IMG/VR virus record: IMGVR_UViG_3300013133_000005
Coordinates: 1-60,369 of that record
Source of the DNA: a virus
Direction: 5' to 3' (one strand)
DNA: 60,369 nucleotides
Part shown: positions 39,601-46,791 of the stretch, one piece after another
Layout of the letters: each line of letters opens with the position of its first letter
Numbering within the stretch: the first letter of the stretch is position 1
The notes under the pieces: generated by a model
What the model was told of the DNA's origin: nothing
Seen by the model: the letters and a program-made list of their open reading frames with translations, nothing else
Databases searched by the model: none
Translations under genes and position numbers: made by a program

Positions 39601-41547
39601 CTTGCATCAACCGGCAGGGGTGGTTCAGACACCGGTCTGAAATTCGACAGCGTTGACGATGCCATAAAGGCACTCAAGGCGGGTACGATCAATTATGCGG
39701 ACCGTGTAACCATTGATGGGCGCAAGGCTACGCTGGCAATACATGACATCAATGAATCTGTCCCAGATGACATGAAAAGGTGGGACATAACCCTTGATAA
39801 TAAGGGCGTGTCTGGGTGGATCAAAGATGTCACCAAATCCCATAACGGCAAATTGGGACTTCAACTTGCCGACAAGATCAAGCAGGTTGGAAACAATTAC
39901 GTTACCACTTTTGGCTTCACCCTTGGTCTTTCAGACACCATCGCCGACAAAGAGGTTCGCAACAAGGTATTGAAAGAGGCCAAAAAGAAGGTCAAACCTG
40001 GCGATGACATGAGTGTCATCAAGGCGTACGCTGAAGCCAAGAGCGCTGGTGAGAAAATGCTGGTTGAAAAGCATGGAGATAAAACCATGCTAGGCATAGG
40101 CATCAAGTCTGGTGGTGGCAAGGGGATTGGAAATACCGCCGCCATCACGTTGATGCCGGGAATTGTCATGGACGCCCAAGACCGGCCGATTCCAATGCCA
40201 ATCACCAGATCGTACTCAGAAGGGCTTGATACATTCGGATATTGGGCTGCTGCCCATGGTGCTCGTGGCGGAAACATCAAGAAGTCCATATCGTCGTCAA
40301 AGCCTGGATGGATGACGAAGGATCTGATCAACTCGATTTATGAGACCAGGATTGCCACCGAAGATCCAATGGATAACGAAGGGATCGAGTACGACATTGG
40401 GGACCGCAAGGGGATTGCCAACCGGTATCTTGCACAGGACGTGAAAGACACTGGCGGCAAGATTATTGGAAAGCGCGGAGACCTTATTGATAGCGATCTG
40501 ATCAACAAAATGATGGCCAGAAAGATATCAAAGGTGTTTGTACAATCTCCAATTTCGGATCCATCTCCAGGCGATGGATTTTCAAGCTGGTCGTATGGTG
40601 CCGACTACGATGGTAAGAGGCACAATCGTGGCGACCATATCGGCATCATCTCGTCGCATACAATCACGGAGCCGTCGGTCAACCTGGCCATGAAGTCGTT
40701 TCACACCGGTGGCGCATTCGAAATTGCCAAACGATCAACTGGTACATTTTTTGATGCCCTTGATAGAACGCTGAGATTTACACAAAACCTACCAGACAAG
40801 GGCACCCTGTCCAGCATCGACGGCGTCGTGAAATCAATCAAACCATCGTCCATCGGCGGATACGACGTTATTATTAATGACGGAGATGTTGAAGAAGTGC
40901 GATATGTTCAACCGGGTAACCACGTATCAGTCAAGGAAGGGCAGAGGGTATCAAAGGGTGCGCAGCTTGATGATGGAATACCAAGCCCTCACGACATGCT
41001 GAAATATCGCGGGATGCGAGAGGCTCAGAAATTCCTTGTCAAAAGGATAGATGCCCTTACTGATAACAAGCTCGATAAGCGCGACATTGAGACAATTGTT
41101 CGTGGCATAACCAATACCACAAAGGTGATGAAGCCAGGATCAAGCAATTATGTTCCTGGGGACGTCGCACCACTATCTACGATTGAATGGTACAACAAGA
41201 ACAATCGCAGAGAAGAAGATGTTGACAATGCGACCGGGGATCATTTTGCGGTCGACCAATTCGGATATAAGCAAGGCATCAAGATCACTGATGCTATCAA
41301 AAAAGACCTGCGCAAAAAAGGCGTCAAGAGGCTTGATGTGTTCAAAGACCGCATCAAGCATGAACCGTTCCTGACGCCTGCAGGCATTGGAGCGAAGTCT
41401 GCAACTGGAGAAGACTGGATAGCCAGACTCGCACATAACCGCATCAAGCAGGTTCTTGAAGAAGGAACGACACAGGGTTGGAAATCTATTGCTTCTGACA
41501 CGGGGCACCCAATCCCTCAGTATATTACAGGCGAGTACACATGGTAA
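33607..41547 (+). CDS. Fused beta-beta' RNA polymerase with intein (2646 aa before splicing)
   Basis: One chain carries both large subunits of a multisubunit RNA polymerase. Beta part: AGFIDPLHTPEGGNIG (about 419), YEDSAIISE, MSPIGVSNRINTSQLLE and RMEFAALLARGA. Beta' part: QDLVGRSTIIL, NRAPTLHRWNMTAF and the Mg-binding GGDFDGD (Asp1418, 1420, 1422). The trigger-loop region is HGARGGNIKKS (about 2219), followed by EPSVNLAMKSFHTGG and a C-terminal ARLAHNRIKQVLEEGT. A 530-residue intein splits it right after DFDGD; mature length is about 2116 residues, well below bacterial beta plus beta'. No alpha, omega or sigma is seen in the window. Start: ATG 33607 or 33619, both without a strong ribosome site. 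Confidence 0.93.
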   Translation: MDRKMPTTSEQKVLQRIINLSAEQRNNIFMKDSVVETAKQILDGIESEGTKLVVRDVFVKERFDNADIQSQQEIRNKGQTWGDELRANLDVVDSVTGKKIDSVNGIKIATIPKMTDRGTYLINGNEFEFTRQARLKPGVYTKVQNNGEISSFFNVDKTVDFERGFNNNFKISFNPERRAFFMQYGTKNIPLINAMRALGATKDEMQRMWGKDVYEANASAYDKHENRDQNKFYLAVFGKNPDPKATQEQIQQEIKQRLFDTELDPDVTQITLGKRYSKVDKGAILDASKKVIDIHRGDVEPDDREALIFKSFHDADDHVRERLIKNADKIRSNIRFKLGKTRQINKSMSTQTFDPFISGTLTTSVLANPPSQTNVMSIVGDTTKMTVMGEGGIGSANAVTNDTRQISNSEAGFIDPLHTPEGGNIGIAVHIGIKTVKMGNDLYSQFYNMSGEKQMLRPVDTYNQYVAFPDQYDVSGGNMKAKSGTIKAVYRGKLVDVPKSKIDLVISSPINMFDTSANMIPFLDSIQGNRGLTASKMQEQALPLKFREKPLFKIVDEKRRSLSESIASNFGLPKATDDGVVESVTDRAITIRMKDGETKKFPLYKDFSLNAESFISNIPRVSVGDRVVKGQVLADNNFTQDGQVTVGANLRVAYLPYKGYNYEDSAIISESAAKKLTSEHMYDLKARKSSKGVFSREKFRAYYPEEMSAKVAEKLDKDGVIKPGQRVERDDIIIAHLERRTPTADDIAVGRLDKQLKRDMTSHAVKWDHDSVGVVTSVQKHGNNVVVNVKSEEPLKVADKISGLHGNKHIISKIVPDDQMPYNPETGERIDLTMSPIGVSNRINTSQLLENAAGKIAAKTGKQYEVQNFRDVDNTKQLLEDLKAAGLSDKDVLIDPETNKPFINPVANGVSHIMKLEHRIDHKFSARYREGYDSNEQPASGGPEGAKNLGRMEFAALLARGADANLKEMFKIKGQRNDEYWRAMEMGQSLPPPKNAFVWDKMLAMMAGSGINVEQKGKTFTMKPMTDKDIDSISTGELSKPTETYRKKDLAPINGGLFDPSKAGGIHGDNYTHFKLPEKILNPITEAAVASMLDMPQTRLVNIIDGKQFVDRTTGKLVDPGTPNSFSGGPAVELLLSRIDVDGDLKSLKDLAQTTKNSTALNKYNKRIKYLRALKENGLQPTDYMMSKVLVVPSKYRPMFTMGTDGTVIMSDVNELYQQAAHTAESVSELKSSLKEVVKDKDAQDLHLAEVRGQMYQDVKAVAGLREPTAFLHRVKDKKGFISQIDGGKKQSKEGFFQDKVFERRQDLVGRSTIILNPELGGDEMGIPKSMAEKIFRPFIMKKMVSWGYSPLEAQRHIKEKTSIFNRALEVVSDERLVIANRAPTLHRWNMTAFKPKLTDGKSIEVPSVVINRNFGGDFDGDCTLSNVIIAINFNELQREIQKNQKIRFDSDFYIDLSSNIDYITSILKPMEVRMPSVEKLLVDHEVVVHMHISQFPRIEETKKVKDNGNEEYDVPDGVSIFTIDNVTHEFSKVPVKTFSIHKNLPNYTIETSSGDSMLLSHDQSAVAINRATWEIERVTPEDLQDGRMIPKIKNTNIAETIFEVPLIDYSTSEGPSHNPTNHCKKSVKLNNDFGWLIGAMVGDGWVSNSIGTHQLCLAAMDENIGAKFCRVVNTMLDRDATPTIIDRPHEFEGRKCFSRKYSITTTALTNNFVPWIGRGAYNKHLPPFYMSAPREFREGLLSGLLDTDGAVCWLQKKNGRQFNIQYSSMSEVLIDEIVSLCRSLGISASISLGNKRPGGIERRAVLSTNTVHGKKLSLVHRDKSKAFAEFCSSALKDSSISARQDLVPFSPEILMIAKEFVHHIENKALYNNINDSKRYRWRISRQSAKRLIALDLNHRLPQRWVDIVNNENVTWIYATSVRLNRHGVDMYDITAPGPYTFMLSNGIIVQDTFQIHTPISPKALKEAESMKPSSSMLKTGYDSVLNAPAMDMVVGSWLASTGRGGSDTGLKFDSVDDAIKALKAGTINYADRVTIDGRKATLAIHDINESVPDDMKRWDITLDNKGVSGWIKDVTKSHNGKLGLQLADKIKQVGNNYVTTFGFTLGLSDTIADKEVRNKVLKEAKKKVKPGDDMSVIKAYAEAKSAGEKMLVEKHGDKTMLGIGIKSGGGKGIGNTAAITLMPGIVMDAQDRPIPMPITRSYSEGLDTFGYWAAAHGARGGNIKKSISSSKPGWMTKDLINSIYETRIATEDPMDNEGIEYDIGDRKGIANRYLAQDVKDTGGKIIGKRGDLIDSDLINKMMARKISKVFVQSPISDPSPGDGFSSWSYGADYDGKRHNRGDHIGIISSHTITEPSVNLAMKSFHTGGAFEIAKRSTGTFFDALDRTLRFTQNLPDKGTLSSIDGVVKSIKPSSIGGYDVIINDGDVEEVRYVQPGNHVSVKEGQRVSKGAQLDDGIPSPHDMLKYRGMREAQKFLVKRIDALTDNKLDKRDIETIVRGITNTTKVMKPGSSNYVPGDVAPLSTIEWYNKNNRREEDVDNATGDHFAVDQFGYKQGIKITDAIKKDLRKKGVKRLDVFKDRIKHEPFLTPAGIGAKSATGEDWIARLAHNRIKQVLEEGTTQGWKSIASDTGHPIPQYITGEYTW
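37873..39462 (+). other. LAGLIDADG intein in the beta' catalytic loop (530 aa)
   Basis: Begins with Cys (37873) directly after DFDGD and ends with Asp (39460-39462); the next extein residue is Thr. Block B-like TSSGDSMLLSHDQ, endonuclease motifs LIGAMVGDGW (about 38517) and LLSGLLDTDG (about 38828), block F YDITAPGPYTFML and block G SNGIIVQD. The usual penultimate His-Asn is Gln-Asp here, so the C-terminal cleavage chemistry is unusual. Base composition is visibly richer in A+T than the surrounding gene, as expected for a mobile insertion. Without splicing, the polymerase active site would be interrupted. Confidence 0.92.
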
Positions 41548-41557
41548 AGGAGATAGA

Positions 41558-42493
41558 ATGAATCAAGCAATTTTGGACATTTCAAGACAAATCGATGATC
41601 GAAGAAGCACGCTGAATGCGCTATCTCAAGAAATAGACAAAACTGCTGCGGCTGGTTTTCTTAAGACATTGCTTAGCCCCGGCAGCGCCATACGAAGGGG
41701 AGCAGAAGAGGCTTTTACAGCAGTCAGAAACAAAGCGATGAGTGCAGCGTATGCCGCACATCCAAAAGTTGATGTTCTTCCTCGTGCCTCAGAACTTATA
41801 GGACAGCATCGTAGAGAAGTTCATGGCGCTGCCAAGAACATGTCTGAATTGGCCAGTCGGCAAGCAAGACTTACTACGAAGAACAACAAGATTCTACAAC
41901 AAGCCGAAAAATCGCAATCTTCATATCGTAAGAAATATGACGTCCTGAATGCAAAGCGGAAACAACTCGAAGCATCGCCCATCAGGCAGAAAATTGATCA
42001 GGCCGCATCAAAGTTTGGGTTCGGCATTAAAGACCGAATGGTCAAGACGAGGGCGCAACATCGAAGGGTTTTGAATAGGCAGGGCGACAAATCGATAGCG
42101 ATTGACAAGCAGATGATATCGAATCAGGCAAGGCTTGATAGGGCTTCTTCCAATTACCAGAAACTTACAACCACCGGACGCCAGGAAGTTATTGGAAATC
42201 TGAAGAAACTTCGAAATGAAGCGTCTGCCCCACGGCAACACCGCCAAGCAATGGTGAATAGCGCCACTAAACAACAAAAAGACACGTATGAGTTTGCAAG
42301 GCGTATGGAAAAGCCATTAAATTACATGGCTAGGGCGGGCCTGGCTGGAGTCGGATCGCTTGCTGCGGTGGGTGGTATTTCTATGGCAAGAAATGCTGGT
42401 AACAATAGCTCTCAACAACAGTCATACTATCAACCACGGTACTATCAACAACAGCCTGCATATCAACAGCAACCACAACAGTATTATCAGTAA
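41558..42493 (+). CDS. Helical protein with membrane-like segment and Gln/Tyr-rich tail (311 aa)
   Basis: ATG at 41558 follows AAAGGAGATAG. Mostly coiled-coil helices rich in Lys, Arg, Gln (about 90-260), then a Gly/Ala hydrophobic segment (MARAGLAGVGSLAAVGGI) and a low-complexity end of Gln, Tyr and Pro repeats resembling prion-like domains. Function unknown. The position after the polymerase and before virion genes, plus the high Lys content, suggest a virion-internal protein, possibly packaged with DNA. Confidence 0.7.
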   Translation: MNQAILDISRQIDDRRSTLNALSQEIDKTAAAGFLKTLLSPGSAIRRGAEEAFTAVRNKAMSAAYAAHPKVDVLPRASELIGQHRREVHGAAKNMSELASRQARLTTKNNKILQQAEKSQSSYRKKYDVLNAKRKQLEASPIRQKIDQAASKFGFGIKDRMVKTRAQHRRVLNRQGDKSIAIDKQMISNQARLDRASSNYQKLTTTGRQEVIGNLKKLRNEASAPRQHRQAMVNSATKQQKDTYEFARRMEKPLNYMARAGLAGVGSLAAVGGISMARNAGNNSSQQQSYYQPRYYQQQPAYQQQPQQYYQ

Positions 42494-42507
42494 TACCAGG
42501 AGGAAAT

Positions 42508-43182
42508 ATGAGCAGCGTACTCATCAAATTGGCAGATTCTGTCAACACGACCGACAGAAACACTTCGATTGCGGGGAATGAGAACGGATCTTCAGACACC
42601 AGTGTCTCTTCGGCAAAGACTCCGAACATGGAAAAGGCAGCCCCAGGAGTAAGCTCTTCTGAGGAACAGCCGGCGGCACAGCCAGAACCGCAGGGTGAGC
42701 CAACTCCTAATATTGGCGTTGCAATTATTGACATGTTTGCACAGAACGACGACATTGCGGATAGCGATTTTCATGCGTTTGCAGAACAGCTTGGTATCGA
42801 TGTTCACATGGCGGAGCAGGCTGCTTACAAGCTCGCTGGAATTGCTGCCCGACTGATTCGTGGCGGCAAGTTTGCAGAATCCGGATTGACATACGATGAT
42901 CTTGATCCAGAGCAGCTCCAGATGGGAATCGAGATCGAACAAGAGCACACCCCTGACATTGAGGTCGCGACAAAGATTACTGCAGACCATCTGTGCGAAA
43001 ACCCAATGTACTATTCATATCTGACTGAAATGGAAAGTCTTGCTGAAGAAGATATGGGTGGAGGACAAGAGCAAGGGCAAGAGCAGCAGAATGGTCAAGA
43101 ACAACAAGATCCACAGGAAGAGCAAGGACAAGTCCAAGCAACTGGGACAAATAACAATTCTGAAACCCCATTCCAATCGTGA
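42508..43182 (+). CDS. Virion-region protein, DUF5661-like (224 aa)
   Basis: Low-complexity Ser/Pro/Glu-rich first third, a helical middle domain, and a conserved-looking end of the middle domain, EHTPDIEVATKITADHLCENPMYYSYL, recalling DUF5661 proteins of many phages. The last 40 residues are Gln/Glu-rich repeats. AGGAGGAAAT precedes ATG. Likely a structural or virion-associated protein; no activity known. Confidence 0.65.
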   Translation: MSSVLIKLADSVNTTDRNTSIAGNENGSSDTSVSSAKTPNMEKAAPGVSSSEEQPAAQPEPQGEPTPNIGVAIIDMFAQNDDIADSDFHAFAEQLGIDVHMAEQAAYKLAGIAARLIRGGKFAESGLTYDDLDPEQLQMGIEIEQEHTPDIEVATKITADHLCENPMYYSYLTEMESLAEEDMGGGQEQGQEQQNGQEQQDPQEEQGQVQATGTNNNSETPFQS

Positions 43183-43185
43183 TGG

Positions 43186-43233
43186 GTAAAAAAAGCTCAT
43201 AGGGAAAATGAGTCGAGATTGCTCTCAACTCAT
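43186..43233 (-). ncRNA. Very short RNA with terminator, about 45-50 nt
   Basis: A class A promoter (43229-43252) fires on the minus strand into a hairpin GAGT-x-GAGA-GCAA-TCTC-x-ACTC. This is followed at once by a terminator (CTCAT/ATGAG plus seven T) ending near 43186. No start codon with a ribosome site lies within. The RNA would run antisense toward, but stop just before, the plus-strand gene ending at 43182. Alternatively it only terminates read-through between convergent genes. Confidence 0.5.
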
Positions 43234-43252
43234 TATAGTTATTTCACCAATT
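43229..43252 (-). promoter_or_regulatory. Class A phage promoter
   Basis: Minus strand reads AATTGGTGAAATAACTATAA then TGAG; the core TGAAATAAC-N-ATAATG matches the consensus. Confidence 0.6.
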
Positions 43253-43254
43253 AG

Positions 43255-43402
43255 GTAAAAATAACAGAACAGGCCAATGGGTGTCAGGAATGGAGTCGGG
43301 TCTGCCGGGTAGCGGCTCGCCAACATTCCATTCCTGACACCGACCGTGCGGGACATACCGCTAGATATTGGATTCGGTTATCCATATCTCGGCCGCCTGA
43401 AT
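43255..43402 (-). ncRNA. Structured RNA of about 150 nt between convergent genes
   Basis: Below a class A promoter (43403-43427) on the minus strand. It holds a hairpin AGATAT-GGAT/ATCC-ATATCT (around 43350-43385) and a perfect 15-bp stem GGTGTCAGGAATGGA / TCCATTCCTGACACC (43276-43337) with a GC-rich 32-base loop, then GTTATTTTTACC, a possible end. There is no reading frame with a ribosome site. Confidence 0.55.
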
Positions 43403-43427
43403 CTTCCACAATAATTATTCCACAAAC
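43403..43427 (-). promoter_or_regulatory. Class A phage promoter
   Basis: Minus strand reads GTTTGTGGAATAATTATTGT then GGAAG, matching the consensus core with one T for C. No protein gene lies immediately downstream, only the structured RNA. Confidence 0.55.
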
Positions 43428-43440
43428 CACCGTAGAATAA

Positions 43441-44082
43441 CTATCGTGCCTTGATACCGTAGGTCTTGGCAAGTTCGCCGATTGACGCCGCGATATCTTT
43501 CTGATTGACGCTGTCGAGAGCATTGCCAACAAGATTGACAGTTGACCGCTCTTTCTCTGTTGACAATTCGCTCAACTTTCGACATCCATCCAAAGACATC
43601 GATACTTCAACGCCAATCCTGTCGAGCTTTTGCTGCAGCCAGATTGAAAGCGTATGCTTCTTGATCTTGTTTGCCGGCCAGTAGCCGATCAAACGAGAAC
43701 TGTAGATCACTGTCTTTCCTGCGTCCTTGTTTGCGCGGCGCTTGATTGCCGATATGACGCGGAGGTCGAGTTCGTACAGATCAATTTCATTGGCATCAAC
43801 AACGCTTGCGTTGAATGCCTTCCGTGCTTTTTCGGCAGTTTTGCATGCCGATATCTTGTCAAGCGCCTGCTTGTTCAGCATCAAGGCGGGATGCCTTCTG
43901 AACAAGAATGGCGCCCAGCGCGCGTTCTTTTTCAACAGCAGCTCGGCCAAACGATATGATCCGATGCCTGGGGTCTCGTCGATCAATTGCAACTGAGCCT
44001 GTACCATCTCGTCGGGTATGGGGATGTACTGGCGGTCGCCAATTGCCTCGCTATTGACCGGCACCTTCTTCTGCTTGGCCAT
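43441..44082 (-). CDS. Hypothetical protein (213 aa)
   Basis: Not recognised. Basic N-terminus (MAKQKKVPVN), a helical middle with ARWAPFLFRRHPAL and a Lys/Arg-rich part (ISAIKRRANKDAGK). The start overlaps the preceding stop (TAATG), so it is coupled. It is the last of three minus-strand genes below the class A promoter at 44951. Confidence 0.65.
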   Translation of the reverse strand: MAKQKKVPVNSEAIGDRQYIPIPDEMVQAQLQLIDETPGIGSYRLAELLLKKNARWAPFLFRRHPALMLNKQALDKISACKTAEKARKAFNASVVDANEIDLYELDLRVISAIKRRANKDAGKTVIYSSRLIGYWPANKIKKHTLSIWLQQKLDRIGVEVSMSLDGCRKLSELSTEKERSTVNLVGNALDSVNQKDIAASIGELAKTYGIKAR

Positions 44083-44537
44083 TATACGACACCGCTATTC
44101 TGAAGGTTGTACAGCACGACCTTCATGACGTTGAACTCACGCTTGATTTCGGAGATATCTGCCGCGATCGAAGCGATGGCGCTGTCGGAAGACTGAGCCT
44201 GTTGTATCTGCTGCGCCTGGGCCTGAGCCTTGGCCTGCACTTTTGCCTTGTGGATCTTTCTTGCCTTTTTGGTGGCTTCTCCTGCGCGCTGAAGTTTGCG
44301 CACACAATTCATCGCCTTGGCGACCCGGTCAGGGGTGATGGGGCCACTCCACTTGTAGGCCCCATCGCCGTTCTTGTGCACGAATCCGCACTGCGACAAG
44401 GCCGTGGTGTACAGGAAATTCGACATGCCGACCTTCTTCACAGCCAGGCCGAGATTGGTGACCTTCGCCGAGTCAATAAGCGACTTCAGCTTGATCATGC
44501 CATTCCGCACATCTGCAACCGGTGTTACATAACGCAT
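44082..44537 (-). CDS. Hypothetical Ala/Gln-rich protein (151 aa)
   Basis: The start at 44537 follows GAGGGAGGTGTC. The N-terminal half has a winged-helix-like pattern (MSNFLYTTALSQCGFV, GAYKWSGPITPDRVAKAM). A basic, then Ala/Gln-rich coiled-coil segment follows (KAKVQAKAQAQAQQIQQ). It may bind DNA; this is inference. Confidence 0.65.
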   Translation of the reverse strand: MRYVTPVADVRNGMIKLKSLIDSAKVTNLGLAVKKVGMSNFLYTTALSQCGFVHKNGDGAYKWSGPITPDRVAKAMNCVRKLQRAGEATKKARKIHKAKVQAKAQAQAQQIQQAQSSDSAIASIAADISEIKREFNVMKVVLYNLQNSGVV

Positions 44538-44565
44538 GACACCTCCCTCATTGTAGGTAAAAGAA

Positions 44566-44593
44566 TGGCGCCCACACGAATGTGTGAGCGCCA
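44566..44593 (-). terminator. Terminator after the 93-residue gene
   Basis: TGGCGCTCACAC / GTGTGGGCGCCA stem with ATTC loop, one G-U pair, followed on the minus strand by TTCTTTTACC. Confidence 0.6.
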
Positions 44594-44602
44594 ATGGACG
44601 CC

Positions 44603-44884
44603 TTACTTGTCGGCAGGCAAGAACATTATCTTGCCTACCCAGGCTATCGCTGTGGCGCGGTCGAGAATCCAGTTATCCCCAACTACTTCCCCGAATTTCG
44701 ACAATGCCTCATGCAGTCCCTGTATCGCCAGCAGGACCGAGCATGCCTCCTCGGGATGATGTTTTGCGGCCTCGACGATTTGAACCACCTCCCGCTGAAA
44801 CTGGGCGCCAACCTCCTTGCCGTACTTCTTCGCACCCGCAGGGTCTACCCCTCTGAGAAAACTAAGAATCCGCTTCTTGTCCAC
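44603..44884 (-). CDS. Hypothetical protein (93 aa)
   Basis: A GTG start at 44884 is chosen for its GGAGGGGCAGCA site; the frame upstream is the promoter leader. Helical, with LSFLRGVDPAGAKKYGKEVG and a conserved-looking ILDRATAIAWVGKIMF end. No family recognised. Confidence 0.65.
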   Translation of the reverse strand: MDKKRILSFLRGVDPAGAKKYGKEVGAQFQREVVQIVEAAKHHPEEACSVLLAIQGLHEALSKFGEVVGDNWILDRATAIAWVGKIMFLPADK

Positions 44885-44950
44885 TGCTGCCCCTCCCTGG
44901 CGGGATCTCCGCCGTTGAATGATGTGCGGGCGCCATCGTAATGGCATGTC

Positions 44951-44979
44951 CCACACTACTACTGTTATTCCACAAATCT
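44951..44979 (-). promoter_or_regulatory. Class A phage promoter
   Basis: Minus strand reads AGATTTGTGGAATAACAGTA then GTAGTGTGGG, matching the consensus in the GTGGAATAAC half. It drives the three minus-strand genes 44884 to 43441. Confidence 0.55.
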
Positions 44980-44994
44980 GAGAAAACTAACAGG

Positions 44995-45000
44995 TATATT
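44995..45000 (+). promoter_or_regulatory. Class B (TATATT) promoter of the baseplate-like gene
   Basis: AACAGG-TATATT-ACAG lies 28 bases before the start codon at 45028, divergent from the class A element just upstream. No good -35 box. Confidence 0.45.
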
Positions 45001-45027
45001 ACAGATGCGAATTGCAAGGAGGGCAGT

Positions 45028-46392
45028 ATGAATGAGACCACATATGTGTCGGTTCCATGCGTCTGCACCGGACGAATAACAAGCAAGTTGGAAGACCAAA
45101 ACGGTCTGTTTGAAGTTCAAATACACAAGTCTCCAACAGGAGACTTCACTGCCCCGATCCACTGTGACTTGATATATTCGCCAGGGACAGAAGGAAACTT
45201 CAAGGTAGGCCATACCGTGAAGGTTCTAGTCAATTTCTGGTACGGCGGAGTCGAGCGTGGCTACAAAGATGTAGACCACTCTCGCGGACATTACATACTC
45301 GGGCTGTACAATGAGAAGTCAATTATGGGAGATGTTGGCACCGATCATCCCATAGCTTACAATGACAGCGACCGCATGGGACTCAAGAATCCGATAAGTC
45401 TGGCAGCGCTCGTTCTTACAGACAGCGGTTCAGCACAGCTCGTGTCTGGCGGGGCGACGAGCCTTCTGTTGACATCATTTGGCAATGGCCTCAATGAGAA
45501 CTCATGTCGAATTACCGCCCAGAACCATCATCGCATCGTCGGCCAGAATGGGCCATTCTATCTTGCCAGAGAACACTTCGGCGTGTACCTTGGAGCCAAT
45601 GATGATGATAAGATGTCCAAGGCTACACCAGAGGATTGTCTTGTTTCGTATCGTCGATTTGTGACTCAGTCCCAGAGTATTGAGAATTACGTCTCTACAT
45701 GCGAAGGCGCATTCAATCCGTGGCTTGGCCCGAACAATGATAGCGACAGCATTACTAAGGGCCGCGAGACACTGTTCGCCAAGATTGTCAATTACAAAGA
45801 CAAGCGATTGACCATTGAAGCTGGAGAGCCTGGTGAAGAATTCGTCAAGATCAGAATTGATGATGTAATCAATCCAGAAAAAGATGCATCTGGCTCTGCG
45901 TCCCCGGCAACCGTAGGAAACCGATTCAAGCTCACGATAAGCGATGAAGGCGAAGTTGTTCTCAGGGCCGGCGGCAAGGGCATACCATCATCCAACCAAA
46001 ACGCCTTCGCATTGAAGATTACGGCTGACGGTGATCTCCTCATCAATACGGCGAACTCCATTGTTATGACTCATGGTGATCAGGACGAACCTCAGAATTC
46101 AATCAAGATGAGCAAAGACTCTGGCATTGAGATCATGGCTAAAAAGGGCATGAAGGTCAATGGGGTAGAGCTTGTAACGAAGGCATATCTTGACTGGATG
46201 CAAAAATATCAGGCTGCTCTTTGTCAGGTTACGACCATTGGTGGGCCTGCACCAATTCACCCATCGGCACTGCCAGAATTCACATCTGGGCTGTCGTCTC
46301 CAATGGCGGCCAACGGGTTCACGACGACTGAGGTATCTGGTGCGCCAACAGGCATCATACAGGATCAGGATTCGCACACTTCATCAGCATAG
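45028..46392 (+). CDS. Baseplate/tail-spike hub-like protein (454 aa)
   Basis: The start at 45028 follows AAGGAGGGCAGT. The N-terminal ~75 residues look like the OB-fold domain of gp5/VgrG-type baseplate proteins (GRITSKLEDQNGLFEVQIHK, VGHTVKVLVNFWYGG). The C-terminal third has short repeating strands (EVVLRAGG, KITADGDLLINTA, SIKMSKDSGIEIMAKKG), typical of a beta-helical needle, followed by LVTKAYLDW. This supports a tail-tip or baseplate spike role. No lysozyme or metallopeptidase motif is seen. Confidence 0.6.
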   Translation: MNETTYVSVPCVCTGRITSKLEDQNGLFEVQIHKSPTGDFTAPIHCDLIYSPGTEGNFKVGHTVKVLVNFWYGGVERGYKDVDHSRGHYILGLYNEKSIMGDVGTDHPIAYNDSDRMGLKNPISLAALVLTDSGSAQLVSGGATSLLLTSFGNGLNENSCRITAQNHHRIVGQNGPFYLAREHFGVYLGANDDDKMSKATPEDCLVSYRRFVTQSQSIENYVSTCEGAFNPWLGPNNDSDSITKGRETLFAKIVNYKDKRLTIEAGEPGEEFVKIRIDDVINPEKDASGSASPATVGNRFKLTISDEGEVVLRAGGKGIPSSNQNAFALKITADGDLLINTANSIVMTHGDQDEPQNSIKMSKDSGIEIMAKKGMKVNGVELVTKAYLDWMQKYQAALCQVTTIGGPAPIHPSALPEFTSGLSSPMAANGFTTTEVSGAPTGIIQDQDSHTSSA

Positions 46393-46393
46393 G

Positions 46394-46421
46394 TAAAAAA
46401 CGCGGGGAGCTAGTCCCCGCG
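46394..46421 (-). terminator. Intrinsic terminator of the 81-residue gene
   Basis: CGCGGGGA / TCCCCGCG perfect stem with a CTAGC loop, followed on the minus strand by TTTTTTACC. It overlaps the gene's stop codon. Confidence 0.75.
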
Positions 46422-46655
46422 AGTCTTGTCGATCACCCGGACTCCGCGTAGGCGCGCGAAGCCCAACAATGAGTCGTGGATTTCTGCCTCACCCAGCGTG
46501 CGGTTCAGGACTATCGTACCCCAGCCCTTCAGGGCGCGGGACAGCACCTTCCTCCGGGCGTCTGCGTTCCCGGAGAAATTATCGAAAGCCGACAAAAACA
46601 ACCACGTCGGCAATCCACTTTCAGTCGCCATCTTGTGGGCTGCGTAAGACGTCAT
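46410..46655 (-). CDS. Small hypothetical protein (81 aa)
   Basis: AGGGGGATCCCC precedes ATG. Pattern PTWLFLSAFDNFSGNADARRKVLSRALKGWG, then LRGVRVIDK, consistent with a small alpha/beta fold. Not recognised. It is a single-gene minus-strand unit between plus-strand virion genes, with its own promoter (46700) and terminator, like a moron gene. Confidence 0.65.
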   Translation of the reverse strand: MTSYAAHKMATESGLPTWLFLSAFDNFSGNADARRKVLSRALKGWGTIVLNRTLGEAEIHDSLLGFARLRGVRVIDKTRGD

Positions 46656-46699
46656 GGGGATCCCCCTGGAAGTCCTCGCCTGTATGGCGATTTAAGGCT

Positions 46700-46722
46700 T
46701 CCATAATGGTTATTCCAGATTT
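46700..46722 (-). promoter_or_regulatory. Class A phage promoter
   Basis: Minus strand reads ATCTGGAATAACCATTATGG then AAGCC, a close consensus match, 45 bases upstream of the 81-residue gene. Confidence 0.6.
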
Positions 46723-46769
46723 CACAATGACATAACCACTATTGCTTTCGCGAATGGTCAATGGTAGAT

Positions 46770-46775
46770 TATATT
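46770..46775 (+). promoter_or_regulatory. Class B (TATATT) promoter
   Basis: GTAGAT-TATATT-ATGG, 17 bases before the start at 46792. No clear -35 box. Confidence 0.4.
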
Positions 46776-46791
46776 ATGGCAAGGAGAACCA

